Shown: piece by piece, positions 1-6,385 of the stretch
Numbering within the stretch: the first letter of the stretch is position 1
Layout of the letters: each line of letters begins with the position of its first letter
Assembly (NCBI GenBank): GCA_038124905.1
Contig: JAYPCW010000053.1
Span: forward strand, 1-7,823
Length of the DNA stretch: 7,823 nucleotides
Reading direction: 5' to 3'
DNA from: ATZT02 sp038124905
GTDB taxonomy: Bacteria; Actinomycetota; Actinomycetes; S36-B12; UBA5976
Translations under genes and position numbers: made by a program
The notes under the pieces: model-generated
The model's input: the letters and a program-made list of their open reading frames with translations, nothing else
Databases searched by the model: none
What the model was told of the DNA's origin: nothing

Positions 1-14
1 TTTGCTCTAATGCG

Positions 15-46
15 AAAAAGCCCACTGGAATTAGCAGTGGGCTTTT
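15..46 (-). terminator. Rho-independent terminator after rplQ
   Basis: A 12-bp perfect stem (arms AAAAGCCCACTG at 16-27 and CAGTGGGCTTTT at 35-46) encloses a 7-base loop. On the minus strand the hairpin is followed by a run of five T, so it terminates transcription coming out of rplQ, whose stop codon lies 15 bases upstream. Because the stem is flanked by A on one side and T on the other, it could also act on plus-strand transcription entering from the right. It marks the end of the ribosomal cluster, so a truA-like gene, often found after rplQ in Actinobacteria, would not be efficiently co-transcribed if it lies further left. Confidence 0.93.
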
Positions 47-60
47 CGTTACTCAATTGT

Positions 61-489
61 TTATTCGTCAGCCTTAGCCTCTTTAACCGCACGCTTGGTG
101 ACTGCTTCTGCAGCGGCGACGGTTTGCTCAGCTAATGGCTCAACTAATTCGATTACTGCCATTGGTGCGTTATCTCCATTACGCGGGCCAACTTTGGTAA
201 TACGGGTGTAACCACCATTGCGAGCTTTGTATTGCGGACCAATTTCAGCAAACAATGAATGCACTACTGATTTGTCGCGAATAACTCCCATCACACGACG
301 GCGAGCAGCTAAGTCCCCGCGCTTGGCTTGGGTAATTAGTCTTTCAGCAAAAGGGCGCAACCTTTTTGCTTTTGCTTCTGTCGTGGTGATTTTGCCGAGT
401 GAAAAAAGTGCCGTTGCTAAATTGGCGAGCAACAACTTTTCATGAGCAGGTGAACCACCGAGACGGGCTCCTTTTGCAGGCTTTGGCAT
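61..489 (-). CDS. rplQ: 50S ribosomal protein L17 (bL17)
   Basis: Structural protein of the large ribosomal subunit, encoded last in the cluster. The 142-residue product starts MPKPAKGARLGG and keeps the L17 core: the KLLLANLATALF helix (about 19-29), the TTTEAKAKRLRPFAE segment (about 36-50) and GGYTRITKVGPR (about 92-103). The core ends near residue 117. After it comes a tail of about 25 residues rich in Ala, Glu and Lys, longer than in E. coli L17 (127 residues) and of the sort seen in actinobacterial L17. A good Shine-Dalgarno sequence (AAGGAAAG) lies a few bases upstream of the ATG, and the gap from the rpoA stop is 26 bases, which fits co-transcription. The TAA stop is followed directly by the terminator at 15-46. 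The identification is secure. Confidence 0.97.
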   Translation of the reverse strand: MPKPAKGARLGGSPAHEKLLLANLATALFSLGKITTTEAKAKRLRPFAERLITQAKRGDLAARRRVMGVIRDKSVVHSLFAEIGPQYKARNGGYTRITKVGPRNGDNAPMAVIELVEPLAEQTVAAAEAVTKRAVKEAKADE

Positions 490-515
490 GACTTTCCTTT
501 TCTAAATTAAGTTTC

Positions 516-1550
516 TTAGTACTGCTCGTCTTCGAGCGCTACTTCGTCCTCTGCTTCAGCTTCAGCTTCTTGGGCTTGAGCTCTGGCAGCTGCTGCTACT
601 GGGTCATAACCAGGAGGTGAATCCTTAAGTTGCAAGCCCAACATTTGCAATTTGGCTCTAACTTCGTCAATTGATTTTTGACCAAAGTTACGCACGTCCA
701 TCAAATCAGCTTCGCTGCGGGTGATCAATTCACCAACAGTGTGAACGCCTTCGCGCTTTAAGCAGTTATAAGAACGAACGGTTAGATCTAATTGCTCAAT
801 TGGCATGTTTAGTTGCTCAAGGGCATAAGCATCTGTTGGGCTTGGGCCAATTTCAATACCTTCAGCATCAACATTTAACTCATGTACTAAACCAAATAGC
901 TCGACTAAAGTCTTGCCGGCAGAGGCCATGGCATCCGCTGGACGCATTGATGGCTTGGTTTCAACGTCGATAACCAAACGGTCAAAGTCAGTTCTTTGCT
1001 CAACGCGAGTAGCTTCAACTTTGTAAGTTACTTTTACAACTGGCGAGTAGATGGAGTCAACTGGAATACGCCCAATTTCAGCTCCCACTGCTTTGTTTTG
1101 AACTGCAGTTACATATCCACGACCGCGCTCAACTACTAGTTCCATTTCTAACTTGCCTTTGCCATTAAGTGTGGCAATTACCAAATTAGGGTTATGTACT
1201 TCAACGCCAGCTGGAGCTTGAATGTCACCGGCAGTAACTTGACCAGGTCCCTCTTTACGCAAGTACATGATTGCTGGTTCGTCAACATCGCTGGAGACGA
1301 CTAAGTCTTTAATATTTAGCACGATTTCAGTTACGTCTTCTGCAACACCTTCAATAGTGGTGAATTCATGAAGCGCACCTTCAATGCGAATGCTGGTAAC
1401 GGCGGCACCTGGAATTGATGACAAAAGGGTGCGACGTAATGAGTTTCCGAGCGTATAGCCAAAACCTGGCTCTAGTGGCTCGAGAATGTAACGAGCACGA
1501 GTTTCTGAAATCGGCTCTTCGGTTAGTATCGGTCTTTGTGCAATTAGCAC
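516..1550 (-). CDS. rpoA: DNA-directed RNA polymerase subunit alpha
   Basis: Alpha subunit of RNA polymerase. Two copies scaffold assembly of beta and beta-prime, and the C-terminal domain contacts UP elements and activators. The 344-residue product has the N-terminal dimerisation domain (about 1-230, with GYTLGNSLRRTLLSS at 31-45) and the C-terminal helix-hairpin-helix domain (about 247-308). Within the latter, VRSYNCLKR at 258-266 carries Arg259, the counterpart of the DNA-contacting Arg265 of E. coli. An acidic Ala/Glu tail (about 319-344) follows, as in other Actinobacteria. The start codon is GTG, not ATG; it is chosen because the protein then begins MLIAQRP as in relatives, and because a strong Shine-Dalgarno stretch (AAGGAAGGAAAG) precedes it. 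The gap from rpsD is 50 bases, with no terminator seen. Confidence 0.98.
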   Translation of the reverse strand: MLIAQRPILTEEPISETRARYILEPLEPGFGYTLGNSLRRTLLSSIPGAAVTSIRIEGALHEFTTIEGVAEDVTEIVLNIKDLVVSSDVDEPAIMYLRKEGPGQVTAGDIQAPAGVEVHNPNLVIATLNGKGKLEMELVVERGRGYVTAVQNKAVGAEIGRIPVDSIYSPVVKVTYKVEATRVEQRTDFDRLVIDVETKPSMRPADAMASAGKTLVELFGLVHELNVDAEGIEIGPSPTDAYALEQLNMPIEQLDLTVRSYNCLKREGVHTVGELITRSEADLMDVRNFGQKSIDEVRAKLQMLGLQLKDSPPGYDPVAAAARAQAQEAEAEAEDEVALEDEQY

Positions 1551-1600
1551 TGTTTCTTTCCTTCCTTAAGACGCCCGCTATTTGACGTCGGTTGGGGTTC

Positions 1601-2227
1601 TTACTTGGAATACAACTCGACGATCAACTGTTCTTGAACAGCTGTGTCGATTTGGGCACGCGTTGGAACTGAGTGCACCAGTATTCGCATTTGGCTATTT
1701 ACTACCTCTAGCCAAGCTGGGATGTTTCTTTCAGCGTGTTCGGCGCGAGCAACCACGAACGGAGTTAGTTCGCGGCTTTCGACCTTAACTTCGATGATGT
1801 CGCTAGGTGAAACTTGGTATGAAGGAATGTCTACCTTCTTGCCATTAATAATGATGTGTCCGTGACGCACTAATTGACGTGCCATGTCGCGACTCTTAGC
1901 AAATCCTGCGCGGTAAATCACGTTATCTAGGCGAGTCTCAAGCAAAGAAAGCAAGTTCTCACCCGTCTTACCGGATTTACGAGAAGCTACTTCGTAGTAG
2001 TTACGGAACTGACGCTCTAAGACACCATAAATACGTGCAGCTTTTTGCTTTTCACGCTTTTGGAGTAAGTACTCAGATTCTTTACTGCGACCGCGACCAT
2101 GTTGTCCTGGTGGGTAAGGGCGGCTTTCAATTGGGCACTTTGGTGAATCGCACTTTGCACCCTTTAAATAAAGTTTGGTTTTTTCTCTGCGGCATCTCTT
2201 GCAATCTGCACCGGTGTAACGAGCCAT
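1601..2227 (-). CDS. rpsD: 30S ribosomal protein S4 (uS4), zinc-binding form
   Basis: Primary 16S rRNA-binding protein that nucleates small-subunit assembly; in E. coli it is also the translational repressor of the alpha operon. The 208-residue product has an N-terminal zinc-ribbon pattern with Cys9, Cys12, Cys26 and Cys31 (C-x2-C-x13-C-x4-C), so this is the C-plus form of S4. It is followed by the central helical region and an S4 RNA-binding domain (about 98-160) with the motif RLDNVIYRAGFA (98-109) and VRHGHIIINGKK (about 119-130). The ATG is preceded by AGGAG at a rather long spacing of about 12 bases. Its place between rpsK and rpoA matches the E. coli and actinobacterial order and differs from Bacillus. 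S4 is a natural candidate ligand for the structured rpsM leader at 3072-3139, which is an inference from position. Confidence 0.98.
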   Translation of the reverse strand: MARYTGADCKRCRREKTKLYLKGAKCDSPKCPIESRPYPPGQHGRGRSKESEYLLQKREKQKAARIYGVLERQFRNYYEVASRKSGKTGENLLSLLETRLDNVIYRAGFAKSRDMARQLVRHGHIIINGKKVDIPSYQVSPSDIIEVKVESRELTPFVVARAEHAERNIPAWLEVVNSQMRILVHSVPTRAQIDTAVQEQLIVELYSK

Positions 2228-2256
2228 GTTTGGTTTTTTCTCCTATGTTTCTTCGA

Positions 2257-2658
2257 CTAGACGCGGCGACGCTTGCGGGCGCGGGTGCCGTTAAATGGGA
2301 CTGGGGTTACGTCTTGAATTGAACCGATTTCAAGACCAGCAGCTTGCAAAGAGCGGATCGCAGTTTCGCGTCCGGATCCTGGGCCTTTTACAAATACGTC
2401 AACTTTTTTCAAGCCGTGTTCCATAGCGCGCTTGGCAGCATCTTCAGCAGCTAATTGCGCAGCAAACGGAGTTGACTTCTTTGAACCTTTAAAACCAATT
2501 TGTCCACTTGATGACCAAGAAATTACCGCACCAGTTGGGTCAGTAATAGAAACAATGGTGTTGTTGAAAGTGCTCTTGATATGAGCTTGCCCGAAGGCTA
2601 CATTCTTTTTTTCTTTTTTGCGAACTTTCTTCGCAGCGGCTGCACTCTTTGGGGGCAT
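2257..2658 (-). CDS. rpsK: 30S ribosomal protein S11 (uS11)
   Basis: Small-subunit platform protein near the mRNA exit. The 133-residue product has a basic N-terminal extension (PPKSAAAAKKVRKKEKKN), then the S11 core with AHIKSTFNNTIVSITD (26-41), SSGQIGFKGSKKSTPFAAQ (50-68) and VKGPGSGRETAIRSL (90-104), and the basic RKRRRV end. The C-terminal segment reads PFNGTRARKRRRV, where most bacteria have PHNGCRPPKRRRV, so several usually conserved residues differ. The Asn-Gly pair, which carries isoaspartate in E. coli S11, is kept. The Shine-Dalgarno sequence TAAGGAT overlaps the stop codon of rpsM (TAA at 2674-2672), leaving a 13-base gap, which suggests translational coupling. The stop is TAG and rpsD follows after 29 bases. 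Confidence 0.97.
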   Translation of the reverse strand: MPPKSAAAAKKVRKKEKKNVAFGQAHIKSTFNNTIVSITDPTGAVISWSSSGQIGFKGSKKSTPFAAQLAAEDAAKRAMEHGLKKVDVFVKGPGSGRETAIRSLQAAGLEIGSIQDVTPVPFNGTRARKRRRV

Positions 2659-2671
2659 TGTTAATTAATCC

Positions 2672-3049
2672 TTACTTGGTTTCTTTTTTCTTACCAGCAA
2701 CGGTCTTACGAGGACCTTTGCGGGTGCGAGCGTTGGTATGAGTTCTTTGTCCGCGCACTGGCAAACCTTTGCGGTGGCGAATTCCTTGGTATGAACCAAT
2801 TTCTACTTTGCGACGAATGTCAGAAGAAACTTCACGACGAAGATCACCTTCAACTTTAAAGTTTGCTTCGATGTAATCGCGCAACTTAACAATTGCTGAT
2901 TCGTCCAAATCTTTTACCCGAGTGTTTGGGTCAATCCCTGCAGCCGCAAGAGCTTGATTAGATCTGGTACGTCCTACTCCATAGATATAAGTTAATGCGA
3001 CTTCAACCCGTTTGTTAACTGGTAAGTCGACACCGACTAAACGTGCCAT
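2672..3049 (-). CDS. rpsM: 30S ribosomal protein S13 (uS13)
   Basis: Small-subunit head protein that contacts P-site tRNA and forms bridges to the 50S subunit. The 125-residue product starts MARLVGVDLP and shows the helix-two-turn-helix core with ALTYIYGVGRTRS (18-30), DLRREVSSDIRRKVEIGSYQG (about 69-89) and the conserved RGLPVRGQRT-like segment (KGLPVRGQRTHTNARTRKG, 94-112). It ends in a basic tail that reaches the tRNA. The ATG is preceded by AAAAGGA at about 10 bases. Unlike the other genes of the cluster it has a long upstream gap (147 bases to rpmJ) with strong inverted repeats, described separately as a probable regulatory leader. Identification is secure; the regulation is inferred. 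Confidence 0.97.
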   Translation of the reverse strand: MARLVGVDLPVNKRVEVALTYIYGVGRTRSNQALAAAGIDPNTRVKDLDESAIVKLRDYIEANFKVEGDLRREVSSDIRRKVEIGSYQGIRHRKGLPVRGQRTHTNARTRKGPRKTVAGKKKETK

Positions 3050-3071
3050 TGGGCGGTATTCCTTTTCTTTA

Positions 3072-3139
3072 GTTCAGAGGTGTGGCTTACCTATTCGCTC
3101 TTACCCGCCCTGGGTAAGTCTTCGGCCTCTGAACCGAAG
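3072..3139 (-). promoter_or_regulatory. Probable pseudoknotted rpsM mRNA leader
   Basis: Read as minus-strand RNA, CUUCGG (3139-3134) pairs with CCGAAG (3125-3120), leaving the loop UUCAGAGG (3133-3126). This loop is perfectly complementary to CCUCUGAA (3080-3073), which lies just upstream of the rpsM Shine-Dalgarno sequence; including one more base gives a 9-bp match between 3126-3134 and 3072-3080. The connecting stretch holds its own 7-bp hairpin (CUUACCC at 3118-3112 with GGGUAAG at 3106-3100). The pairing order is that of an H-type pseudoknot if two loop U residues stay unpaired. Alternatively the two helices compete as a switch. The E. coli alpha operon has an S4-binding pseudoknot at this same site; homology to it is not shown here. 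Confidence 0.6.
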
Positions 3140-3143
3140 GTGT

Positions 3144-3176
3144 CGTCCATAAACTTTGGCAAAGTTTATGTTGACG
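3144..3176 (-). repeat. Palindromic hairpin between rpmJ and rpsM
   Basis: Two perfect 11-base arms, CATAAACTTTG (3148-3158) and CAAAGTTTATG (3160-3170), flank a single central base, and an outer CGTC/GACG pair (3144-3147 and 3173-3176) adds four more base pairs past a two-base bulge. As RNA it would form a stable stem with a 3-base loop. No T run follows on the minus strand, so it does not look like an ordinary intrinsic terminator. It may be the 5' domain of the rpsM leader, an RNA-processing site or a DNA operator. The structure is plain in the sequence; the function is unknown. Confidence 0.6.
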
Positions 3177-3196
3177 GAACTAGGTAATTGGTTCGC

Positions 3197-3310
3197 TTAA
3201 CCCTGACGTTGTTTATGACGTGGGTTTTCACAAATAACCATTACGCGTCCATGACGACGAATGACTTTGCACTTGTCGCAAATTTTCTTGACGCTGGGTT
3301 GTACTTTCAT
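3197..3310 (-). CDS. rpmJ: 50S ribosomal protein L36 (bL36), zinc-binding form
   Basis: Smallest protein of the large ribosomal subunit. Translating the minus strand from the ATG at 3310-3308 gives 37 residues starting MKVQPSVKKICDKCK and ending HKQRQG before TAA. Cys11, Cys14, Cys27 and His32 form the expected zinc ribbon (C-x2-C-x12-C-x4-H), so this is the zinc-dependent paralogue and not the Cys-lacking stress form. The length equals the usual 37-38 residues. A clear Shine-Dalgarno sequence (GAAGGAAG) fills the 14-base gap to the infA stop, so the two genes are almost certainly co-transcribed. The long gap before rpsM separates it from the rest of the cluster. Confidence 0.95.
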   Translation of the reverse strand: MKVQPSVKKICDKCKVIRRHGRVMVICENPRHKQRQG

Positions 3311-3324
3311 ACTTCCTTCTTTGG

Positions 3325-3546
3325 TTACTTGTAGCGGTAAACAATTCGACCTCGAGTTAAATCGTAAGGAGATAACTCCACGATTACTCGATCGTCAGGC
3401 AAAATACGAATGTAGTGCATTCTCATCTTGCCGCTGATGTGAGCAAGTACTTTATGACCGTTGTCGAGCTCTACTCTGAACATTGCGTTCGGTAGCGTCT
3501 CAACGATGGTGCCTTCTAGCTCGATAGCACCGTCTTTTTTGGCCAT
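3325..3546 (-). CDS. infA: Translation initiation factor IF-1
   Basis: IF-1 binds the ribosomal A site and helps IF-2 and IF-3 select the initiator tRNA. The 73-residue product has the complete single OB-fold of the family: MAKKDGAIELEG at the start, LPNAMFRVELDNGHKVLAHI in strands 2-3 (about 18-37), SGKMRMHYIRILPDDRV (38-54), and SPYDLTRGRIVYRYK at the end. The length matches actinobacterial IF-1 exactly. The ATG is preceded by AAAGGCAGG. It is the first gene of the translation cluster in this window; the 98 bases upstream, up to the ppdK stop, probably hold its promoter, because the gene upstream is metabolic and unrelated. In most Actinobacteria map and adk precede infA, and they are not here. 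Confidence 0.97.
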   Translation of the reverse strand: MAKKDGAIELEGTIVETLPNAMFRVELDNGHKVLAHISGKMRMHYIRILPDDRVIVELSPYDLTRGRIVYRYK

Positions 3547-3575
3547 ACCTGCCTTTAGATCAGCGAATTGGGTTT

Positions 3576-3615
3576 GCTCGGCTAATTACTTAACGAGCGA
3601 AGCAATAGTTTAGCC
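3576..3615 (-). promoter_or_regulatory. Possible infA promoter and leader hairpin
   Basis: The 98-base gap between ppdK and infA holds a TAnnnT-type -10 candidate, TAAACT (3612-3607), with no convincing -35. Transcription from it would begin near 3600 and give a leader of about 55 bases, starting with a hairpin of GCUCG (3598-3594) and CGAGC (3580-3576). A second inverted repeat, GGCUAA (3615-3610) with UUAGCC (3585-3580), overlaps the first and is mutually exclusive with it. The -10 match is weak evidence on its own; a promoter here is expected mainly because the gene content changes at this point. Confidence 0.3.
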
Positions 3616-3644
3616 AGGGCACATAAATCGCCTTACCTGTGGGG

Positions 3645-6338
3645 TTAGCGGGAATCAGAGCCTTTGACTGTATTAATAGCCGCTCGACCAACCTCTAATC
3701 GGGCAATTGGTACCCGAAATGGCGAGCATGAGACGTAATCTAGGCCAATTTCAGCAAAAAAATGAATACTCAATGGATCCCCGCCATGTTCTCCGCAAAC
3801 ACCCATCAGCATTACTGGCTTAGTTGCACGACCTTTTTTGACTGCCATTTTTACCAACTCGCCTACCCCAAAGGTGTCGATTGACTCGAAAGGTGATGTT
3901 CCTAAAATTCCGCGCTCTAAGTAAGCGCCCACAAATTCACTTTCAACATCATCACGACTAAAGCCCCAAGTGGTTTGAGTTAAATCGTTTGTACCAAACG
4001 AAAAGAAGTCAGCTTCTTCCGCAATCCGCTCGGCAGTTAGTGCTGCTCTTGGCAGCTCAATCATGGTTCCAATAATTGGGTCGAATTCTTGGTTGTTTTC
4101 TTTCATTGTTTTTTCAAAAATTTCGCTGGCTTCTTTTTTAATGGGAGTAAATTCTGCAACCGTAGCAACCAGCGGCACCATAATTTCTGGATGCGGGTGT
4201 TTTCCTTCGCTTAATAATTTGGCAGTCGCTTGAGCGATTGCTTTAACTTGCGTGGCAAAAAGCCCTGGCATTTGCAGGCCGAGCCTTACCCCGCGCATGC
4301 CCAGCATTGGATTTTGCTCGCGATTTGCTTCGACCGCTGCTAATAACTTCTCTTTTTCTTTATCTTCTATCCCACTGGCTTTCGCTAGAGCAACTTCAAC
4401 AGCTAGCGCGGCATGCTCTGGCAAAAATTCATGCAATGGCGGATCAATTAGCCGAATTACTACTGGGTAGCCATCTGTTGCCTCAAGTAATTCATAAAAA
4501 TCTTGTGTTTGTAAGGGCAACAATTTTTCATAAACTGCTTCGCGCTCTTCGTTCGATTCTGCGAGGATCAAAGTTTCAACGAGCTTTTTGCGCTCGCCTA
4601 AAAACATATGCTCTGTTCTAGCTAAGCCAATTCCTTCAGCACCCATTTTGCGAGCGCGAATCGCATCTTCTTTAGTGTCAGCATTTGCCCGCACTTTTAA
4701 CTTAGCTGTTTTATCGGCATGTTTGACTAAGCGATCTACTGCTTTGATTAATTCATCTTGCTCAACTGCAGCTAATCCTTCTTCAAAATATCTACTGACT
4801 AGACTTGGGGCAACTGGCACTTCGCCTAAAAAGACTTCACCACTAGTTCCGTCAATACTTATTAATTCACCTTCATTTAAAACTTCACCGTTTTCTAAGG
4901 TAATAGATTTTGCTTCGGTGTCAACCAACAAACTCTCGGCACCGCAAACTGCGGTTTTACCCATACCGCGAGCAACTACCGCTGCATGTGAGGTTTTACC
5001 GCCACGAGAAGTCAAAATTCCAGTAGCTGCCACCATTCCAGCTAAATCATCTGGATTTGTTTCACGTCTTACCAAAATAACTTTGCTGTCACTAGCAGCT
5101 TGTTCAACTGCAACTCTTGAAGAAAAAACTACTTTGCCCACCGAAGCTCCCGGCGAGGCGGCGATACCTTTTGCAATCAATTTCTTTTCTGCTTTGACAT
5201 CAAAGCGCGGAAACATTAATTGCTGCAATTGCACGCCGCTTACTCTTTGTAAAGCTTCATCTAAAGTGATTAACTCTTCATCAACTAATTGACTGGCAAT
5301 GCGAAAGGCTGCCGCTGCAGTGCGCTTTCCGATACGAGTCTGCAACATCCAGAGCTTGCCATCTTCAACTGTGAACTCGATATCGCAAAGATCTTTGTAA
5401 TGAGTTTCAAGTGTTTGCATAATCTGCATTAACTCTTTATGAACTTCTGGCATTAATTCTGCAAGGTCATCTAGATGCAGGGTATTTCTGATTCCGGCAA
5501 CTACATCTTCACCTTGAGCGTCTGTTAACCAATCACCATAAGCGCCTGGTGCCCCAGTTGCCGGGTCGCGCGTAAAGGCAACACCAGTTCCACTTTTTGA
5601 TCCTTTGTTGCCAAAAACCATGGTGCCTACATTTACTGCAGTGCCCAGATCATCTGGAATTCTCTCTTGCCGGCGATAAATCTTTGCGCGCTCGGTGTTC
5701 CAAGAATTAAAAACTGCCCTGATGGCTAGATCTAACTGCGTGTAAGCGCCTTGCGGGAACTCTTCACCAGTTTCACTCAATATTATTTGCTTGAAATCTT
5801 TAACTACTTCTTGCAAGTCTTTTGCGTTTAAATCTAAATCGCTCTTAGCACCACGTTTTTCTTTATGATCATCAAATACTTCTTCAAATTTTTCGCCCTC
5901 AATATCCAACACAGTTTTGCCAAACATTTGAATTAGGCGCCGGTAAGAATCCCAAGCAAATCTTTCATCACCGGTTTCTTCTGCTAAACCCACAATGGTT
6001 TCATCATTTAATCCAATATTTAAAACCGTATCCATCATTCCTGGCATGGAGAATTTTGCGCCACTTCTTACCGAAAGTAATAGGGGGTTTTCTTTGCTAC
6101 CAAGTTTTCGGTTTGATCTAGATTCAGTTGCAGCAAGTGCCGTGCCAACTTGTGGTCCCATGCCAGCAGGTTCTCGACCTTGTTTCAAATATGCGCGGCA
6201 AGCTTCGGTAGTAATGGTGAAACCTGGTGGAACAGGTAATCCCAATCGCGTCATTTCCGCTAAATTCGCACCCTTTCCTCCTAAGAGGTCGGCCATAGTG
6301 CGGTCACCTTCAGTGAAGTCGTAAACATACTTGGTCAT
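3645..6338 (-). CDS. ppdK: Pyruvate, phosphate dikinase
   Basis: Interconverts pyruvate, ATP and phosphate with PEP, AMP and pyrophosphate in the cytoplasm, allowing PEP synthesis for gluconeogenesis or PPi-linked glycolysis. The 897-residue product is full length. In order it has an ATP-grasp domain (about 1-340; GGKGANLAEM near the start, SVRSGAKFSMPGMMD about 89-103), a swivelling phosphohistidine domain (about 385-505) with GGKTSHAAVVARGMG carrying catalytic His451, and a PEP/pyruvate TIM barrel (about 515-890) with GTNDLTQ and CGEHGGDP, whose Cys848 is the catalytic acid. The ATG at 6338 is preferred over an in-frame GTG three codons upstream because MTKYVYDF is the usual family start. 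No Shine-Dalgarno sequence is seen; TACTGT (6351-6346) ends seven bases before the ATG, suggesting a leaderless mRNA. Length and motifs separate it from PEP synthase. Confidence 0.97.
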   Translation of the reverse strand: MTKYVYDFTEGDRTMADLLGGKGANLAEMTRLGLPVPPGFTITTEACRAYLKQGREPAGMGPQVGTALAATESRSNRKLGSKENPLLLSVRSGAKFSMPGMMDTVLNIGLNDETIVGLAEETGDERFAWDSYRRLIQMFGKTVLDIEGEKFEEVFDDHKEKRGAKSDLDLNAKDLQEVVKDFKQIILSETGEEFPQGAYTQLDLAIRAVFNSWNTERAKIYRRQERIPDDLGTAVNVGTMVFGNKGSKSGTGVAFTRDPATGAPGAYGDWLTDAQGEDVVAGIRNTLHLDDLAELMPEVHKELMQIMQTLETHYKDLCDIEFTVEDGKLWMLQTRIGKRTAAAAFRIASQLVDEELITLDEALQRVSGVQLQQLMFPRFDVKAEKKLIAKGIAASPGASVGKVVFSSRVAVEQAASDSKVILVRRETNPDDLAGMVAATGILTSRGGKTSHAAVVARGMGKTAVCGAESLLVDTEAKSITLENGEVLNEGELISIDGTSGEVFLGEVPVAPSLVSRYFEEGLAAVEQDELIKAVDRLVKHADKTAKLKVRANADTKEDAIRARKMGAEGIGLARTEHMFLGERKKLVETLILAESNEEREAVYEKLLPLQTQDFYELLEATDGYPVVIRLIDPPLHEFLPEHAALAVEVALAKASGIEDKEKEKLLAAVEANREQNPMLGMRGVRLGLQMPGLFATQVKAIAQATAKLLSEGKHPHPEIMVPLVATVAEFTPIKKEASEIFEKTMKENNQEFDPIIGTMIELPRAALTAERIAEEADFFSFGTNDLTQTTWGFSRDDVESEFVGAYLERGILGTSPFESIDTFGVGELVKMAVKKGRATKPVMLMGVCGEHGGDPLSIHFFAEIGLDYVSCSPFRVPIARLEVGRAAINTVKGSDSR

Positions 6339-6345
6339 AAATAAC

Positions 6346-6351
6346 ACAGTA
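6346..6351 (-). promoter_or_regulatory. Candidate -10 element for leaderless ppdK transcript
   Basis: TACTGT on the minus strand fits the TAnnnT form of actinobacterial -10 elements and ends seven bases upstream of the ppdK ATG at 6338, placing the expected transcription start at or next to the start codon. The bases between moeB and ppdK are very AT-rich and contain no Shine-Dalgarno sequence, which supports leaderless initiation. No good -35 hexamer is visible at 17-18 bases, so the call rests on one short motif and its spacing. Confidence 0.4.
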
Positions 6352-6385
6352 GAGCAGATTAATTAATAAATAAAGGGAAATTTAA

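Noticed and set aside
2035..2322. Plus-strand open frame across the rpsD-rpsK junction
   Set aside because: It is antisense to two certain ribosomal protein genes and to their ribosome-binding site, and shows no family resemblance.
3144..3176. Palindrome as a Rho-independent terminator after rpmJ
   Set aside because: No T run follows on the minus strand; the stem is followed by GACGACACC, so termination there is not supported.
4588..5292. Long plus-strand open frame of 234 codons inside ppdK
   Set aside because: It lies wholly antisense to a full-length, motif-complete PPDK and its translation is low-complexity Ser/Thr/Ala-rich with no recognisable domain; it is a shadow of the real gene's codon pattern.
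6339..6347. Upstream in-frame GTG start for ppdK giving three extra residues
   Set aside because: PPDK proteins typically begin MTKYVYDF, there is no Shine-Dalgarno sequence before the GTG, and the GTG overlaps the candidate -10 element.
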